Origin: Muricoccus nepalensis
Lineage (GTDB): Bacteria; Pseudomonadota; Alphaproteobacteria; Acetobacterales; Acetobacteraceae
Direction of reading: 5' to 3'
NCBI RefSeq assembly: GCF_006438825.1
Contig: NZ_RCZP01000028.1
Location: 1 to 64,000 of the forward strand
DNA length: 64,000 nucleotides
The position numbers were made by a program, and so were the translations under genes. The notes beneath the pieces are model-generated. The model searched no databases and was not told the origin of the DNA. It worked only from the letters and a program-made list of their open reading frames with translations. Below, in pieces: positions 18,075-26,275 of this stretch; the first letter of the stretch is position 1; each line of letters opens with the position of its first letter.

Positions 18075-18473
18075 TCAGCCCTTGAGGCTCTCCGGCACCT
18101 TGCCGCCGTTCTCGGCCAGCTTCTGCATGACCTGCTTCTGCAGCCAGATGTTCATGGAGGCGCTGTCGTCGGTGCTGCCGGTGTAGCCCAGCTCCCCCGC
18201 CAGCTCCTTGCGGTTGGCCAGACTGCTGTCGAGGCCGAGCAGCTTCATCAGGTCGACGATCGAGGTCTGCCAGTTGAGCGGCTGCGCGTTCTTGGACGCC
18301 ATGTCCTTCAGCACGGCCTCCACGTCCACGCCGCCGCCCGCCCCGGCCGTCGTGTCCGGCGTGGGGCTGCCGGCGTTCGCGCTGCTGCTGGTGGGCGTGC
18401 CGATGCCGCCCGGCGTCGCCGCTTCGGCCTTGTGGCCGAAGATCTTCGATTTGATGGTGTCGAAAAGGCTCAT
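18075..18473 (-). CDS. DUF3597-domain protein
   Basis: 132 residues. It opens MSLFDTIKSKIFGHK, followed by a Gly/Ser/Thr-rich linker and the conserved DUF3597 core (VDVEAVLKDMASKNAQ, WQTSIVDLMKLLGLDSS, RKELAGELGY). It has no signal peptide and is probably a small soluble protein related in style to LysM-adjacent DUF3597 proteins. The function is unknown. It is convergent with the permease gene and probably monocistronic. Confidence 0.85.
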   Translation of the reverse strand: MSLFDTIKSKIFGHKAEAATPGGIGTPTSSSANAGSPTPDTTAGAGGGVDVEAVLKDMASKNAQPLNWQTSIVDLMKLLGLDSSLANRKELAGELGYTGSTDDSASMNIWLQKQVMQKLAENGGKVPESLKG

Positions 18474-18544
18474 GGTGGTCTCCCTGTTGCCGAAATGGCC
18501 GCGGGAGTGAACGGCGGCGGCGCGCCGGGGTTCCCCGCCGCCCC

Positions 18545-19048
18545 TCAGCCCCCGCCCTCGGGCTCGCGCGCGCCGCGGTCCCGGAAGCGCGCGCCGTGCA
18601 GGGGATAGGCGGTGGTGTACTTCAGCCGCTCCATCGCGAAGCGGGAGGTGACGTTGCGCATCGGCACGGCCTCGATCAGCCGCTTGTAGAAGCCGTCGAA
18701 CTCCGCCATTCCGGTGACCGCAACGCGGAGCATGTAGTCGACCTCACCGGCCATGCGGTGCGCCTCCATCACCTCGGGCATCGCCGCGATGGTGCGGGAG
18801 AAGGTGCGGAGCCAGTCCGGCGTGTGGTCCCCGGCCTCGATCGCGACGTAGACGATGAGGTCCACCCCGATCTTCTCGGGATCGACGAGCGCGACCCGGC
18901 GCGTGATGACGCCGCTCGCCTCGAGCTTCTGCACGCGCTTCCAGCAGGGCGTGGCCGAGAGCCCTACCTTGTCCGCCAGCTGCGCCACGGAAAGCGTCGC
19001 GTCCTCCTGCAGGAAGCCGACGATCTTGCGGTCGATCTCGTCCATCAT
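18545..19048 (-). CDS. Lrp/AsnC-family transcriptional regulator
   Basis: 167 residues. An N-terminal winged HTH (IDRKIVGFLQEDATLSVAQLADKVGLSATPCWKRVQ is the canonical AsnC pattern, read in parts) is followed by an AsnC_trans_reg/RAM domain (HRMAGEVDYMLRVAVTGMAEFDGFYKRL) that binds amino-acid effectors. Two adjacent ATG codons (MMDE) make the start uncertain by one residue. It sits between the DUF3597 and cupin genes on the same strand. Its target is not evident; the adjacent sulfur-scavenging operon is one possibility. Confidence 0.92.
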   Translation of the reverse strand: MMDEIDRKIVGFLQEDATLSVAQLADKVGLSATPCWKRVQKLEASGVITRRVALVDPEKIGVDLIVYVAIEAGDHTPDWLRTFSRTIAAMPEVMEAHRMAGEVDYMLRVAVTGMAEFDGFYKRLIEAVPMRNVTSRFAMERLKYTTAYPLHGARFRDRGAREPEGGG

Positions 19049-19103
19049 GGCGCGAGGAACACGGGCGCGCCGGGCGGATCGCGCCGCCCGGCCACGGGCC
19101 CCG

Positions 19104-19574
19104 TCAGCCCTGCTTGATCCACTCCGGCTCGTCGACGATGTCGAGGTCGGGCAGGTTCACCACCACCTCCTCCGTCCCGCTGCGGACCAGGGCGCAGTGC
19201 AGCACCTCGGTCGCGGAGGAGTTGATCTCCTGGTGCGGCACGTAGGGCGGCACGAGGAAGAAGTCCCCCGCCTTCGCCTCGGTGATGAACTCCAGCCGGT
19301 CGCCCCAGCGCATGTGGGCCGTGCCGGAGATGACGTAGATGACGCTCTCGAGCGGGCCGTGATGGTGCGGCCCGGTCTGCGAGTTCGGCTCGATCCGGTT
19401 CGTGCCGGCCCAGAGCGCGGAGGAGCCGTTGCGGCTGCCGGAGATCGCGACCTCGCGGTTCATGCCCTTCGTCTCGGGCGTGTCGCAGCTCTTCGCCTTC
19501 GCGGAGATGTGGCGGATGCCCTTGTTGCGCCAGTCATAGCCCTGGGGGGGCTTGGCGATGTTGCCGTCCGGCAT
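19104..19574 (-). CDS. Cupin-domain protein
   Basis: 156 residues with a single cupin barrel. Motif 1 is IEPNSQTGPHHHGPLESVIYVISG and motif 2 is GDFFLVPPYVPHQEIN (each described here by its key metal ligands, HHH...E and H). This is a metal-dependent sensor or enzyme fold. The start MPDGNIAKPPQGYDW has a GA-rich ribosome site. It lies 63 bases downstream of the sulfonate-binding-protein gene and may end that operon. The substrate is unknown. Confidence 0.85.
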   Translation of the reverse strand: MPDGNIAKPPQGYDWRNKGIRHISAKAKSCDTPETKGMNREVAISGSRNGSSALWAGTNRIEPNSQTGPHHHGPLESVIYVISGTAHMRWGDRLEFITEAKAGDFFLVPPYVPHQEINSSATEVLHCALVRSGTEEVVVNLPDLDIVDEPEWIKQG

Positions 19575-19637
19575 GGTGCTCTGTCCTCTTCGTGGGTTCC
19601 CCGGGTGGGGGAGGGTTGCGGCCGGGTGCCGCCGGCG

Positions 19638-20597
19638 TCAAGCGCCCCGGAGGCCGGCCGCCACGGCCTCGTTGAAGGAGGCGTCGAGCAGGTCGCGCGC
19701 CTCGATCCGGGTGCGGACCAGCCGGGCGCGGGTGTAGAGGTCGATGTTCCGCTGCTCGTCCGCCGCCACGCCGTCGTCGATCGGCACCACGCGGGTGCCC
19801 GCGCGCTCGAACCAGCGCTGGGCGACGGGGGCGGGCACGTTCATCAGCCCCGACCAGGTCTGCGCGTAGCCCGGCGCATTGGCGTTGGCCCATTGCCGCG
19901 CGGCCGCGAGCCGCCGCACGAACTCGGCGAGCTCCGGACGCCGGGCGGCGATGGCGTCGGTGCGCGCCGCCTGGAAGCCGAGACCGGGGGTGATCCCCTG
20001 CCCGTCCGCCACGATCCGCGCGCCGGAGAGAAGCTCCTCCTGCGAGACATAGGGCTCCCAGGTCGCCCAGGCCTCGACCGCGCCGCTCGTGTAGGCGGCC
20101 TTGGCGTCGGCGGGCAGGAGGAAGACGAAGCGCACGGCATCCAGCGGCAGGCCTGCCGCCTCCAGCGCCGCCAGCACCACCTGGTGTCCGATCGAGCCGC
20201 GCCCGGTCGCGACGCGCTTCCCCTTGAGGTCCGCCAGGGACTGAACGGGGCTTTCCTTGGGCACGATAATGGCCAGCCCCCCGCGGTTCTCCCGCGTGGC
20301 GGCGATCGCCTTGATCGGCACGCCGGCCGCGGCGCCGAAGGTGAAGGGCGCGTCCCCCACCAGCCCCGTGTCGATGGCCCCGGCGTTCAGCGCCTCCACC
20401 AGGGGGGCGGCGGCCGGGAACTCGCTCCAGGCGATCCGCTCGCCGAAGCCCGCGAGCTGCCCCGAGGCCTCCATCACCGCCCGCGCGTTGCCGCGCTGGT
20501 CGCCCACCCGCAGCGGCGCCTGCGCGCGAAGCAGGCGCGGGGCGGCAAGGATCCCGGCGCCCGCCAGGAGAAGACGCCGGCCGATCATCGCGCTCAT
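19638..20597 (-). CDS. SsuA-like aliphatic sulfonate-binding protein (second copy)
   Basis: 319 residues with signal MSAMIGRRLLLAGAGILAAPRLLRAQ. The NMT1/SsuA-type fold is shown by LRVGDQRGNARAV, WSEFPAAAPLVEALNAGAIDTGLVGDAP, and LKGKRVATGRGSIGHQ. The start overlaps the stop of the LLM monooxygenase gene (ATGA). It would deliver sulfonates to the ssuBC-type permease encoded upstream. It is the second such protein in the operon and differs clearly from the first (22869-23822), pointing to a different ligand. Confidence 0.9.
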   Translation of the reverse strand: MSAMIGRRLLLAGAGILAAPRLLRAQAPLRVGDQRGNARAVMEASGQLAGFGERIAWSEFPAAAPLVEALNAGAIDTGLVGDAPFTFGAAAGVPIKAIAATRENRGGLAIIVPKESPVQSLADLKGKRVATGRGSIGHQVVLAALEAAGLPLDAVRFVFLLPADAKAAYTSGAVEAWATWEPYVSQEELLSGARIVADGQGITPGLGFQAARTDAIAARRPELAEFVRRLAAARQWANANAPGYAQTWSGLMNVPAPVAQRWFERAGTRVVPIDDGVAADEQRNIDLYTRARLVRTRIEARDLLDASFNEAVAAGLRGA

Positions 20598-21721
20598 TCC
20601 GCGGCCACCCGCACGCGGCGCGCGAGGCGCTCGGCGACGAGCCGGCGCGTCGCCGGCAGCAGGGAGCGTCCGTACTCCAACGCGTCCTCCAGCGGGTCGA
20701 AGCCGCGGATGAGGAAGGTGGTCACGCCGAGGTCGTAGTATTCGAGGAAGGCCTCCGCCACCTGCTCGGGCGTGCCGACGAGGGCGGTCGTGTTCCCCCG
20801 CGCGCCCGTCTCGCGCGCGATCGCGGTGTAGAGCCGCCCCTCCGGCCGGTCGCCCAGCGCCGCCGCCGCCAGCAGGCGCTGCGAGCCCGCGTTCTGCGGC
20901 CCGTGGCTGTTCGGGCCGAGCGCAGACTGCCCCCGCACCTCCCGGATGCGGCCGAGGATGCCCTCCGCCTTCGCCCAGGCCGCCTCCTCCGTCTCCGCCA
21001 GGATGGGGCGGAAGGAGAGGGAGAAGCGCACCTGGTCCGCACGCCCATGCTTCGCCGCCTCGGCCCGCACGCGGCTCACGATCTCCCGCACCTGCGCGTG
21101 CGTCTCGCCCCACAGCGCGTAGACGTCCGCCTGCTTGCCGGCCACCCGCAGCGCGGCCTCGGAGGCGCCGCCGAAATAGACGGGAACGCGCGGCTGCTGC
21201 ACCGGGCGCACGGCCGGCGAGGCCCCCTTGATGCGGTAGTAGGCGCCCTCGTGGTCCACGGGCGCCCTGCCCTCCCAGACCGACTTCAGGATCGAGACGT
21301 ACTCGTCCGTCCGCGCGTAGCGCTCGTCCTTCGAGAGCCAGTCCCCGTCCCGCGCCTGGTCGGCGTCGTCGCCGCCGGAGATAACGTGGATCGCGGCCCG
21401 CCCGCCCGTGAGCTGGTCGAGCGTCGCGTAGGCGCGCGCCGCGTTGGTCGGCGCGACGAAGCCCGGGCGGTGCGCGACGAGGAAGCCGACCTTCTTCGTG
21501 TGCGCCCCCGCATGCGCCGCGAGCTGCAGCCCGTCCGGCCCGTCCGAGAACCAGCCGATGAGGATACGGTCGAAGCCGCCCTCGTCATGCGCCTGGGCGG
21601 AGGCGACGAGATAGCCCGGGTCGATCGAGGGACCGCTCGCCGGGTGGATCTCCGACTGCTGGCGCGGCTGCACCATGCCGATGAACTCGACGCCGTCGGC
21701 AGGAAGCGTGTTGAGGCTCAT
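20594..21721 (-). CDS. SsuD-like FMNH2-dependent alkanesulfonate monooxygenase (LLM class)
   Basis: 375 residues with a TIM-barrel LLM flavin monooxygenase pattern: GFDRILIGWFSDGPDGLQLAAHAG, KKVGFLVAHRPG, TLDQLTGGRAAIHVISGG, and the SsuD-like DEYVSILKSVW and YYRIKGASP. SsuD-type enzymes use FMNH2 and O2 to release sulfite from sulfonates. No SsuE-type reductase is present nearby, so reduced flavin must come from elsewhere. It is embedded in an all-minus-strand operon with transport genes. Confidence 0.9.
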   Translation of the reverse strand: MSLNTLPADGVEFIGMVQPRQQSEIHPASGPSIDPGYLVASAQAHDEGGFDRILIGWFSDGPDGLQLAAHAGAHTKKVGFLVAHRPGFVAPTNAARAYATLDQLTGGRAAIHVISGGDDADQARDGDWLSKDERYARTDEYVSILKSVWEGRAPVDHEGAYYRIKGASPAVRPVQQPRVPVYFGGASEAALRVAGKQADVYALWGETHAQVREIVSRVRAEAAKHGRADQVRFSLSFRPILAETEEAAWAKAEGILGRIREVRGQSALGPNSHGPQNAGSQRLLAAAALGDRPEGRLYTAIARETGARGNTTALVGTPEQVAEAFLEYYDLGVTTFLIRGFDPLEDALEYGRSLLPATRRLVAERLARRVRVAAE

Positions 21722-21735
21722 GAGGTGTTCCTCCG

Positions 21736-22869
21736 TCAGATGGAGAGCGCCGCGCGCCCGGCCGCGAGGAGCGCGGCGTCGGGCTGGGGCGTGTGGATTC
21801 GGGCGCAGAGAACGTCGCGCAGGTGGCGCTCGAGCGGGTTGGCCCGCGACAGGCCGTGGTTCCCGCAGAGCGCCAGCGCCTCCTGCACGGCGGCGATGGC
21901 GTTGTCGGCCGCGACCGTCTTGACCAGGGCGCAGGCCGTCGCCGTGCCCGGCGCGCGCGCGGCATCGGCGACGAGGCGCTCGTTGGTCAGGATCAGCGCC
22001 TCGATCCGCCCCACCGCCTCCTGCACGCGCGGCAGGGTCGCAAGCGGCGCGCCGAGACTGGCCGGCGCCCGCTCCCGCAGGAAGCCGACCAACCAGTCCC
22101 GCGCCGCGCGGGCGACGCCGGTGTAGAGGGCCGCGACCAGGATCGTGTTCCAGGCCACCGCGTCGGCGTCAGGCGCCGTCCAGGCCGCGGGCGCGCGCAG
22201 CTCCAGCGCGTGGTCCTCCGGCAGCGCCACGTCGGCGAAGAGCACGTCGTGGCTGCCCGAGGCGCGCAGCCCCGCCCCGTCCCAGGTCTCCACGATCCGC
22301 ACGCCCGGCGCGCGCATCGGCACGAGGAACATCCCCGTCCGCGGCGAGGCCTCGTCCGTGCGCGCCCAGACGAGTCCCCAGTCGAGCGCCGGCGCGCCGG
22401 TCGAGTAGATCTTGCGCCCGTCCAGCCGCCAGCCGCCGTCGACGCGGCGGGCCGTGGTCGCGGGCAGGCCGCCGCGCGCGGGCGTGCCGAGCTCGGGCTC
22501 CACCCGCAGCGCGTTGATCACCTCGCCCCGCGCGACCGCGCCCTCCGCAATCCGGGCGCGCAGCGCGCGCGGCACGGCGCCGTTGCGGGCGAGGCCGCGG
22601 TGCTGGATGAGCTGCATCGCGAGCACCAGCGCCGTCGCCGGGCAGCCCTCCGCCACCGCGCCGACGAGCGACGCGGCCCAGGGAAGGTCCCGCCCCGGCC
22701 CGCCGAACTCCGGCGGCACCGTCGCGCCCAGCAGCCCAGCCTCGCGCAGAGCCGCGATGTTCTCGTGCGGGAAGCTGGCGTCGCGGTCATGGGCGGCGGC
22801 ACCCTCGGCGAAGCGCCGCACGAGGTCGCCGAGCGGCGCCGCCCGCGGCGCGAGGATCGAGCCGTCCAT
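21736..22869 (-). CDS. Acyl-CoA-dehydrogenase-like monooxygenase (SfnB/DszC-like)
   Basis: 377 residues. The ACAD fold is shown by HDRDASFPHENIAALREAGLL, PPEFGGPG, KIYSTGAPALDWGLVWA, and SGSHDVLFADVALPEDHAL. It lacks the usual catalytic Glu context of CoA-dehydrogenases, and the sulfur-operon context matches SfnB/DszC, flavin monooxygenases acting on sulfones or sulfoxides. The ATG overlaps the stop of the upstream ssuA-like gene by one base (TGATG). A direct role in sulfone desulfurisation is inferred. Confidence 0.85.
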   Translation of the reverse strand: MDGSILAPRAAPLGDLVRRFAEGAAAHDRDASFPHENIAALREAGLLGATVPPEFGGPGRDLPWAASLVGAVAEGCPATALVLAMQLIQHRGLARNGAVPRALRARIAEGAVARGEVINALRVEPELGTPARGGLPATTARRVDGGWRLDGRKIYSTGAPALDWGLVWARTDEASPRTGMFLVPMRAPGVRIVETWDGAGLRASGSHDVLFADVALPEDHALELRAPAAWTAPDADAVAWNTILVAALYTGVARAARDWLVGFLRERAPASLGAPLATLPRVQEAVGRIEALILTNERLVADAARAPGTATACALVKTVAADNAIAAVQEALALCGNHGLSRANPLERHLRDVLCARIHTPQPDAALLAAGRAALSI

Positions 22870-23822
22870 CACGCCGCGCCCCCCAGCCGGGCGAAGCCGC
22901 GGTCCCAGAGCGGCGCGACCTCCACCCGCCGCGGGATGACGCCGATCCGCGCGAACTCGTCCGCCACCGCCTGGTGCGAGGCGATCGCCGCGTCGTCCAC
23001 CGCGACGAGGCTCCGCGGCTGCGAGACGTTGTCCAGCAGGGCGCGGATCGTCGCCTCCGGCACGTTCAGCGCGGCCGCCTGGGCCGCCGCGTATTCCGCG
23101 GGACGCTCGGCGATGAAGGGCAGCGCGCGGCGAAGGCGGTCCAGCAAGTCGCGCGCCGCCTCGGCCCGCGCCGGCTCCTCCGCCAGCCCCGCGCGGATGA
23201 AGTAGGGGTAGTTGCCGGAAAGGATGCCCTCCGCCGTGCGCAGCACCCGCGCGCCCCCCTGCCGGGCCACCGGCACGGAGTAGCCGTAAATCGCCCAGGC
23301 ATCGAGCGCCCCCGCCCGGAAGGCTGCCTGGCCGTCGGAGGGCGTCAGGTTCACGAGCTGCACGTCGGCCAGCGAGAGCCCCGCCTCCGCCAGCATGCGC
23401 GAGAGATAGTAGTGCGTCGTCGTCGCCCGCACGTAGCCGACGCGCTTGCCGCGCAGCCCCGCGACGTCGCGGATGGCCGACCCCTGAGGCACCAGCACCA
23501 CCTGCTCGTTCACGTCGCCGCGGATGACCGCGACGAGCCTCACGCGGGCGCCGGAGACGGCGGCGAAGGTCGGCGGGACCTCGCTGCCGTAGGCGAGGTC
23601 CAGCGCCCCGGCGTTGGCGGCTTCCAGCATGAGGTTGCCCGAGCCGAACTCGGACCACTCCACCCGGTAGGGCGTGTCCGCCAGCCCCGCGAGGCGGAGC
23701 AGCAGCGCGTCCCCCGCCTTGTACTGCGCGACACGCAGCGTGACCGGCCCCTGCGCCCGCGCGACGGCCGGCAGGGAGAGCGCGCCGAGAAGGCCGGCGC
23801 GGCGCGTGACGGCGGTGGTCAT
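22869..23822 (-). CDS. SsuA-like sulfonate ABC transporter substrate-binding protein
   Basis: 317 residues with signal MTTAVTRRAGLLGALSLPAVARAQ (twin Arg). The SsuA/NrtA-type fold is shown by LRVAQYKAGD, VEWSEFGSGNLMLEAANAGALDLAYGSEVP, and LRGKRVGYVRATTTHYYL. The start overlaps the ssuB stop by four bases (ATGA). It binds sulfonate-like ligands in the periplasm for the SsuBC pair just upstream. The exact ligand is unknown. Confidence 0.92.
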   Translation of the reverse strand: MTTAVTRRAGLLGALSLPAVARAQGPVTLRVAQYKAGDALLLRLAGLADTPYRVEWSEFGSGNLMLEAANAGALDLAYGSEVPPTFAAVSGARVRLVAVIRGDVNEQVVLVPQGSAIRDVAGLRGKRVGYVRATTTHYYLSRMLAEAGLSLADVQLVNLTPSDGQAAFRAGALDAWAIYGYSVPVARQGGARVLRTAEGILSGNYPYFIRAGLAEEPARAEAARDLLDRLRRALPFIAERPAEYAAAQAAALNVPEATIRALLDNVSQPRSLVAVDDAAIASHQAVADEFARIGVIPRRVEVAPLWDRGFARLGGAA

Positions 23823-24544
23823 GCGGCCTCCTGCAGCACCTCGGCCTCGAGGCCAAGCTCGGCGAGGAGGCGGCGGCGCAGCGCGACGAAGCGCGCGTCC
23901 CCGTGGCTGCGCGGGCGCGGCATCTCCACCGCGATATCCGCCGCGATGCGCCCGGCGTCGAGCACCAGCACGCGGTCGGCCAGCAGCACCGCCTCGTCCA
24001 CGTCGTGCGTCACGATCAGCGTGGTCGGGCCGTGGGCGCGCCAGAGCTCCAGCACCAGCGCGTGCATGCGGATGCGGGTGAGCGCGTCGAGCGCCGCGAA
24101 GGGCTCGTCCAGCAGCAGCAGCCGCGGCTCCCGCACGAGCGCCCGGGCCAGGGCCGCGCGCTGCGCCTCGCCGCCCGACAGCGTCGCCGGCCAGGCCTCG
24201 AGGTGCCGCGCGAGGCCGACCTCGCCCAGCGCCCGCTCCGCCCGCCCCTTCGCGTCGCGGCCTTCGAGCCCGAGCGCGACATTCGCCCAGACGCGCTTCC
24301 AGGGCAGCAGCCGCGGCTCCTGGAAGACGGCGGCGACGCGGTCCGGTAGCCCGATCCGGGCCTCCGCCGGCGCGGGATCGAGCCCCGCCAACGTGCGCAG
24401 CAGCGTCGTCTTGCCCGAGCCTGAGCGGCCGAGCAGCGCGGTGAAGGAGCCGGGCTCCAGCTCGAGGTCGAGCCCGTGCAGCACGGTATTGCTGCCGAAG
24501 CGGCGCGTCAGCCCGCCGACCGAGACCCTGCGTTCGTCCGACAT
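23819..24544 (-). CDS. ssuB: SsuB-like ABC transporter ATPase
   Basis: 241 residues. Walker A GRSGSGKTT (39-47), Q-loop FQEPRLLPW, signature LSGGEAQR (122-129), Walker B LLLLDEPF (142-149) and the H-loop THDVDEA. It energises sulfonate uptake with the SsuC-like permease encoded three bases upstream. The length is typical of SsuB/TauB/NrtD. A bias to sulfonates rests on the neighbouring ssuD-like gene. Confidence 0.93.
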   Translation of the reverse strand: MSDERRVSVGGLTRRFGSNTVLHGLDLELEPGSFTALLGRSGSGKTTLLRTLAGLDPAPAEARIGLPDRVAAVFQEPRLLPWKRVWANVALGLEGRDAKGRAERALGEVGLARHLEAWPATLSGGEAQRAALARALVREPRLLLLDEPFAALDALTRIRMHALVLELWRAHGPTTLIVTHDVDEAVLLADRVLVLDAGRIAADIAVEMPRPRSHGDARFVALRRRLLAELGLEAEVLQEAA

Positions 24545-24547
24545 CTC

Positions 24548-25396
24548 TCACCCCTTGATCAGGTTTGGGCGCCAGGCGAGCGCCCGCCGCTCGAAGCCCC
24601 GCACCAGCGCGTCGGCGCCGAGGCCGAGCAGCGCGTAGACGAGGAGCCCCACGACGATCACGTCGGTGCGCAGGAAGTCGCGGGCGTCGTTGATGAGGAA
24701 GCCGATGCCGGCCGTCGCGTTGATCTGCTCCGCGATGACGAGGCTGAGCAGCGCGCTGCCGAGCGCGTAGCGCAGCCCGACCAGCCCCGAGGGCAGCGCC
24801 CCCGGCAGCACGACGTGGCGGATGAGCCCGGCGCGGTCGAGCCCGAAGACCCGCCCCGCCTCCATCAGCTTCGGGTCGGTGCCCCGAATGCCCGCGAAGA
24901 GCGTGAGGTAGACGGGAAAGGCGCTGCCGAGCGAGACGAGCGCGATCTTCGGCGTCTCGCCGATGCCGAACCAGAGGATGAAGAGCGGCACGAGCGCGAG
25001 GAAGGGCAGCGTCCGCAGCATCTGCATCGGCGCGTCCACGATCTCCTCGCCCCGGCGCGACAGCCCCGCGATCAGCGCGAGGGCGACGCCCGACGAGACG
25101 CCGATCGACAGCCCCGTCGCCACGCGCCCGAGGGAGACGAGCAGGTGGTGCGGCAGCTCGCCCGACAGGACCAGCTCCCAGGCCGTCGCCACGATGGTGG
25201 TCGGCGCCGCGAGGGTGCGGGGCGCGATCAGCCCGGCCATCGAGGCCCCCTGCCAGAGAAGCAGGATCACCGCGGAGGAGGCGAAGCGCCGCGTCCGGGA
25301 GAGATCGAGGCCTCGGAAGCGCGGGCGCCGGGGCGCGGGAACGGGCCGCGCGGGGGCGACGGCCCCGCGCCCGCCGAGGGCGTGCGTGTCGGACAT
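24548..25396 (-). CDS. ssuC: SsuC-like ABC transporter permease
   Basis: 282 residues, about six TM helices, with the BPD_transp EAA-type loop (MEAGRVFGLDRAGLIRHVVLPGALPSGLVGLRYALG). The N-terminal ~45 residues are a Pro/Arg-rich cytoplasmic extension. It is the first structural gene of the sulfur operon. Its ribosome site GGAG (25404-25407, minus strand) is seven bases from the ATG and forms part of a 7-base element complementary to a leader-peptide stretch upstream. Confidence 0.93.
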   Translation of the reverse strand: MSDTHALGGRGAVAPARPVPAPRRPRFRGLDLSRTRRFASSAVILLLWQGASMAGLIAPRTLAAPTTIVATAWELVLSGELPHHLLVSLGRVATGLSIGVSSGVALALIAGLSRRGEEIVDAPMQMLRTLPFLALVPLFILWFGIGETPKIALVSLGSAFPVYLTLFAGIRGTDPKLMEAGRVFGLDRAGLIRHVVLPGALPSGLVGLRYALGSALLSLVIAEQINATAGIGFLINDARDFLRTDVIVVGLLVYALLGLGADALVRGFERRALAWRPNLIKG

Positions 25397-25481
25397 GGAA
25401 GGACTCCGGCGGTTCGGGACGGCGTGGGATCGGGGCGGATCAGCCCCGACAGCGCGCCGCGAAGCCGGAGAAGGCGGCGCG
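25397..25481 (-). promoter_or_regulatory. Structured leader of the ssu operon with possible SD-pairing
   Basis: On the minus strand two perfect stems are seen: an 8-bp stem (25474-25481 with 25453-25460) within the leader ORF, and a 7-bp stem (25443-25449 with 25430-25436) whose loop holds the leader stop codon. CTCCGGC (25464-25470, in the loop of the first stem) is exactly complementary to GCCGGAG (25404-25410), which contains the ssuC ribosome site. This is an arrangement expected for translation- or attenuation-type control. Confidence 0.45.
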
Positions 25482-25499
25482 GAAGAGGGTCTCGTTCAT
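25440..25499 (-). CDS. Putative Cys-containing leader peptide of the ssu operon
   Basis: A 19-codon frame MNETLFRAAFSGFAARCRG followed by TGA. The single Cys codon (25449-25451) is third from the end and immediately precedes a hairpin. It is too small for a conserved-domain protein and is the only ORF in the 235-base gap between ssuC and maiA. Its ribosome site is weak. Cysteine-sensing leader peptides in front of sulfur genes are known in other bacteria (for example Cys-rich uORFs in actinobacteria); this case is a proposal from position and sequence. Confidence 0.5.
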   Translation of the reverse strand: MNETLFRAAFSGFAARCRG

Positions 25500-25631
25500 G
25501 GGCCAAAAGCTATGAACGACGCCGCCCCGGCGAAAGAGCGCGGTTTCCCAAACATCGGCCACGCCGCGGTGGCCCTGTCCTGCGGGGGCCCCCGGCGGGG
25601 GAATGGCATTCCCCCCCGGCCGGGAAGGGCC

Positions 25632-26264
25632 CTATTCCGCGTCGCCCTGCCGCTCGGGCGAGGCCGCGACGAAGGCCGGGTGCGCCTCGCAGGCCGCGAC
25701 CGCCGCGCGGAGCCTCGGCAGGTCGTCGATCGGCGCCCCGAAGCGGCGCGCGTTGCCCACCTGCGGGACAAGGCAAAGGTCCGCCAGCGTCGGCGCGGCC
25801 CCGAAGAGGAACGGCCCCTCCCCGCCCGCCACCAGCGCCTCGCAGGCCTCCAGCCCCTCCCGGATCACGCGCCGCGCCCAGCCCGTCACCGCCTCCTCCG
25901 GCAGCGGGATCGCCCGCAGCGCCGCCAGCACCTTCAGGTTCTGCACGGGGTGGATGTCGCAGGCGATGGCCAGCGCGACGGCCCGGATCCGCGCCCGCGC
26001 CAGCGCGTCGCCCGGCAGCAGCGGCGGCGCGGGGATCGTCTCGTCCAGCCACTCGCAGATGGCGAGCGACTGGGTGAGCACCGCGCCGTCGTCCGTCTCC
26101 AGCGACGGCAGCAGCCCCTGCGGGTTGAGGCAGAGGTAGTCCGGCGCGCGCTGCTCGCCCTTCCGCAGGTGGTGGAAGGCGTGCTCCACCGCCACCCCCT
26201 TCAGGTGCAGCGCGATCCGCACCCGCCAGGCCGCGGAGGAGCGGAAGTATCCGTGCAGGCGCAT
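25632..26264 (-). CDS. maiA: Maleylacetoacetate isomerase (GST zeta class)
   Basis: 210 residues. The N-terminal thioredoxin-like domain has the zeta-class motif SSAAWRVRIAL (9-19), where many homologs have SSCSWRVRIAL, followed by PQGLLPSLETDDG. The C-terminal helical domain ends with YxVxPxV-like LCLVPQVGNARRFG. It isomerises 4-maleylacetoacetate to fumarylacetoacetate with glutathione in tyrosine/homogentisate breakdown. Lying with fahA and hmgA on one strand supports this. Confidence 0.93.
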   Translation of the reverse strand: MRLHGYFRSSAAWRVRIALHLKGVAVEHAFHHLRKGEQRAPDYLCLNPQGLLPSLETDDGAVLTQSLAICEWLDETIPAPPLLPGDALARARIRAVALAIACDIHPVQNLKVLAALRAIPLPEEAVTGWARRVIREGLEACEALVAGGEGPFLFGAAPTLADLCLVPQVGNARRFGAPIDDLPRLRAAVAACEAHPAFVAASPERQGDAE

Positions 26265-26275
26265 CGGCGCTCCCG

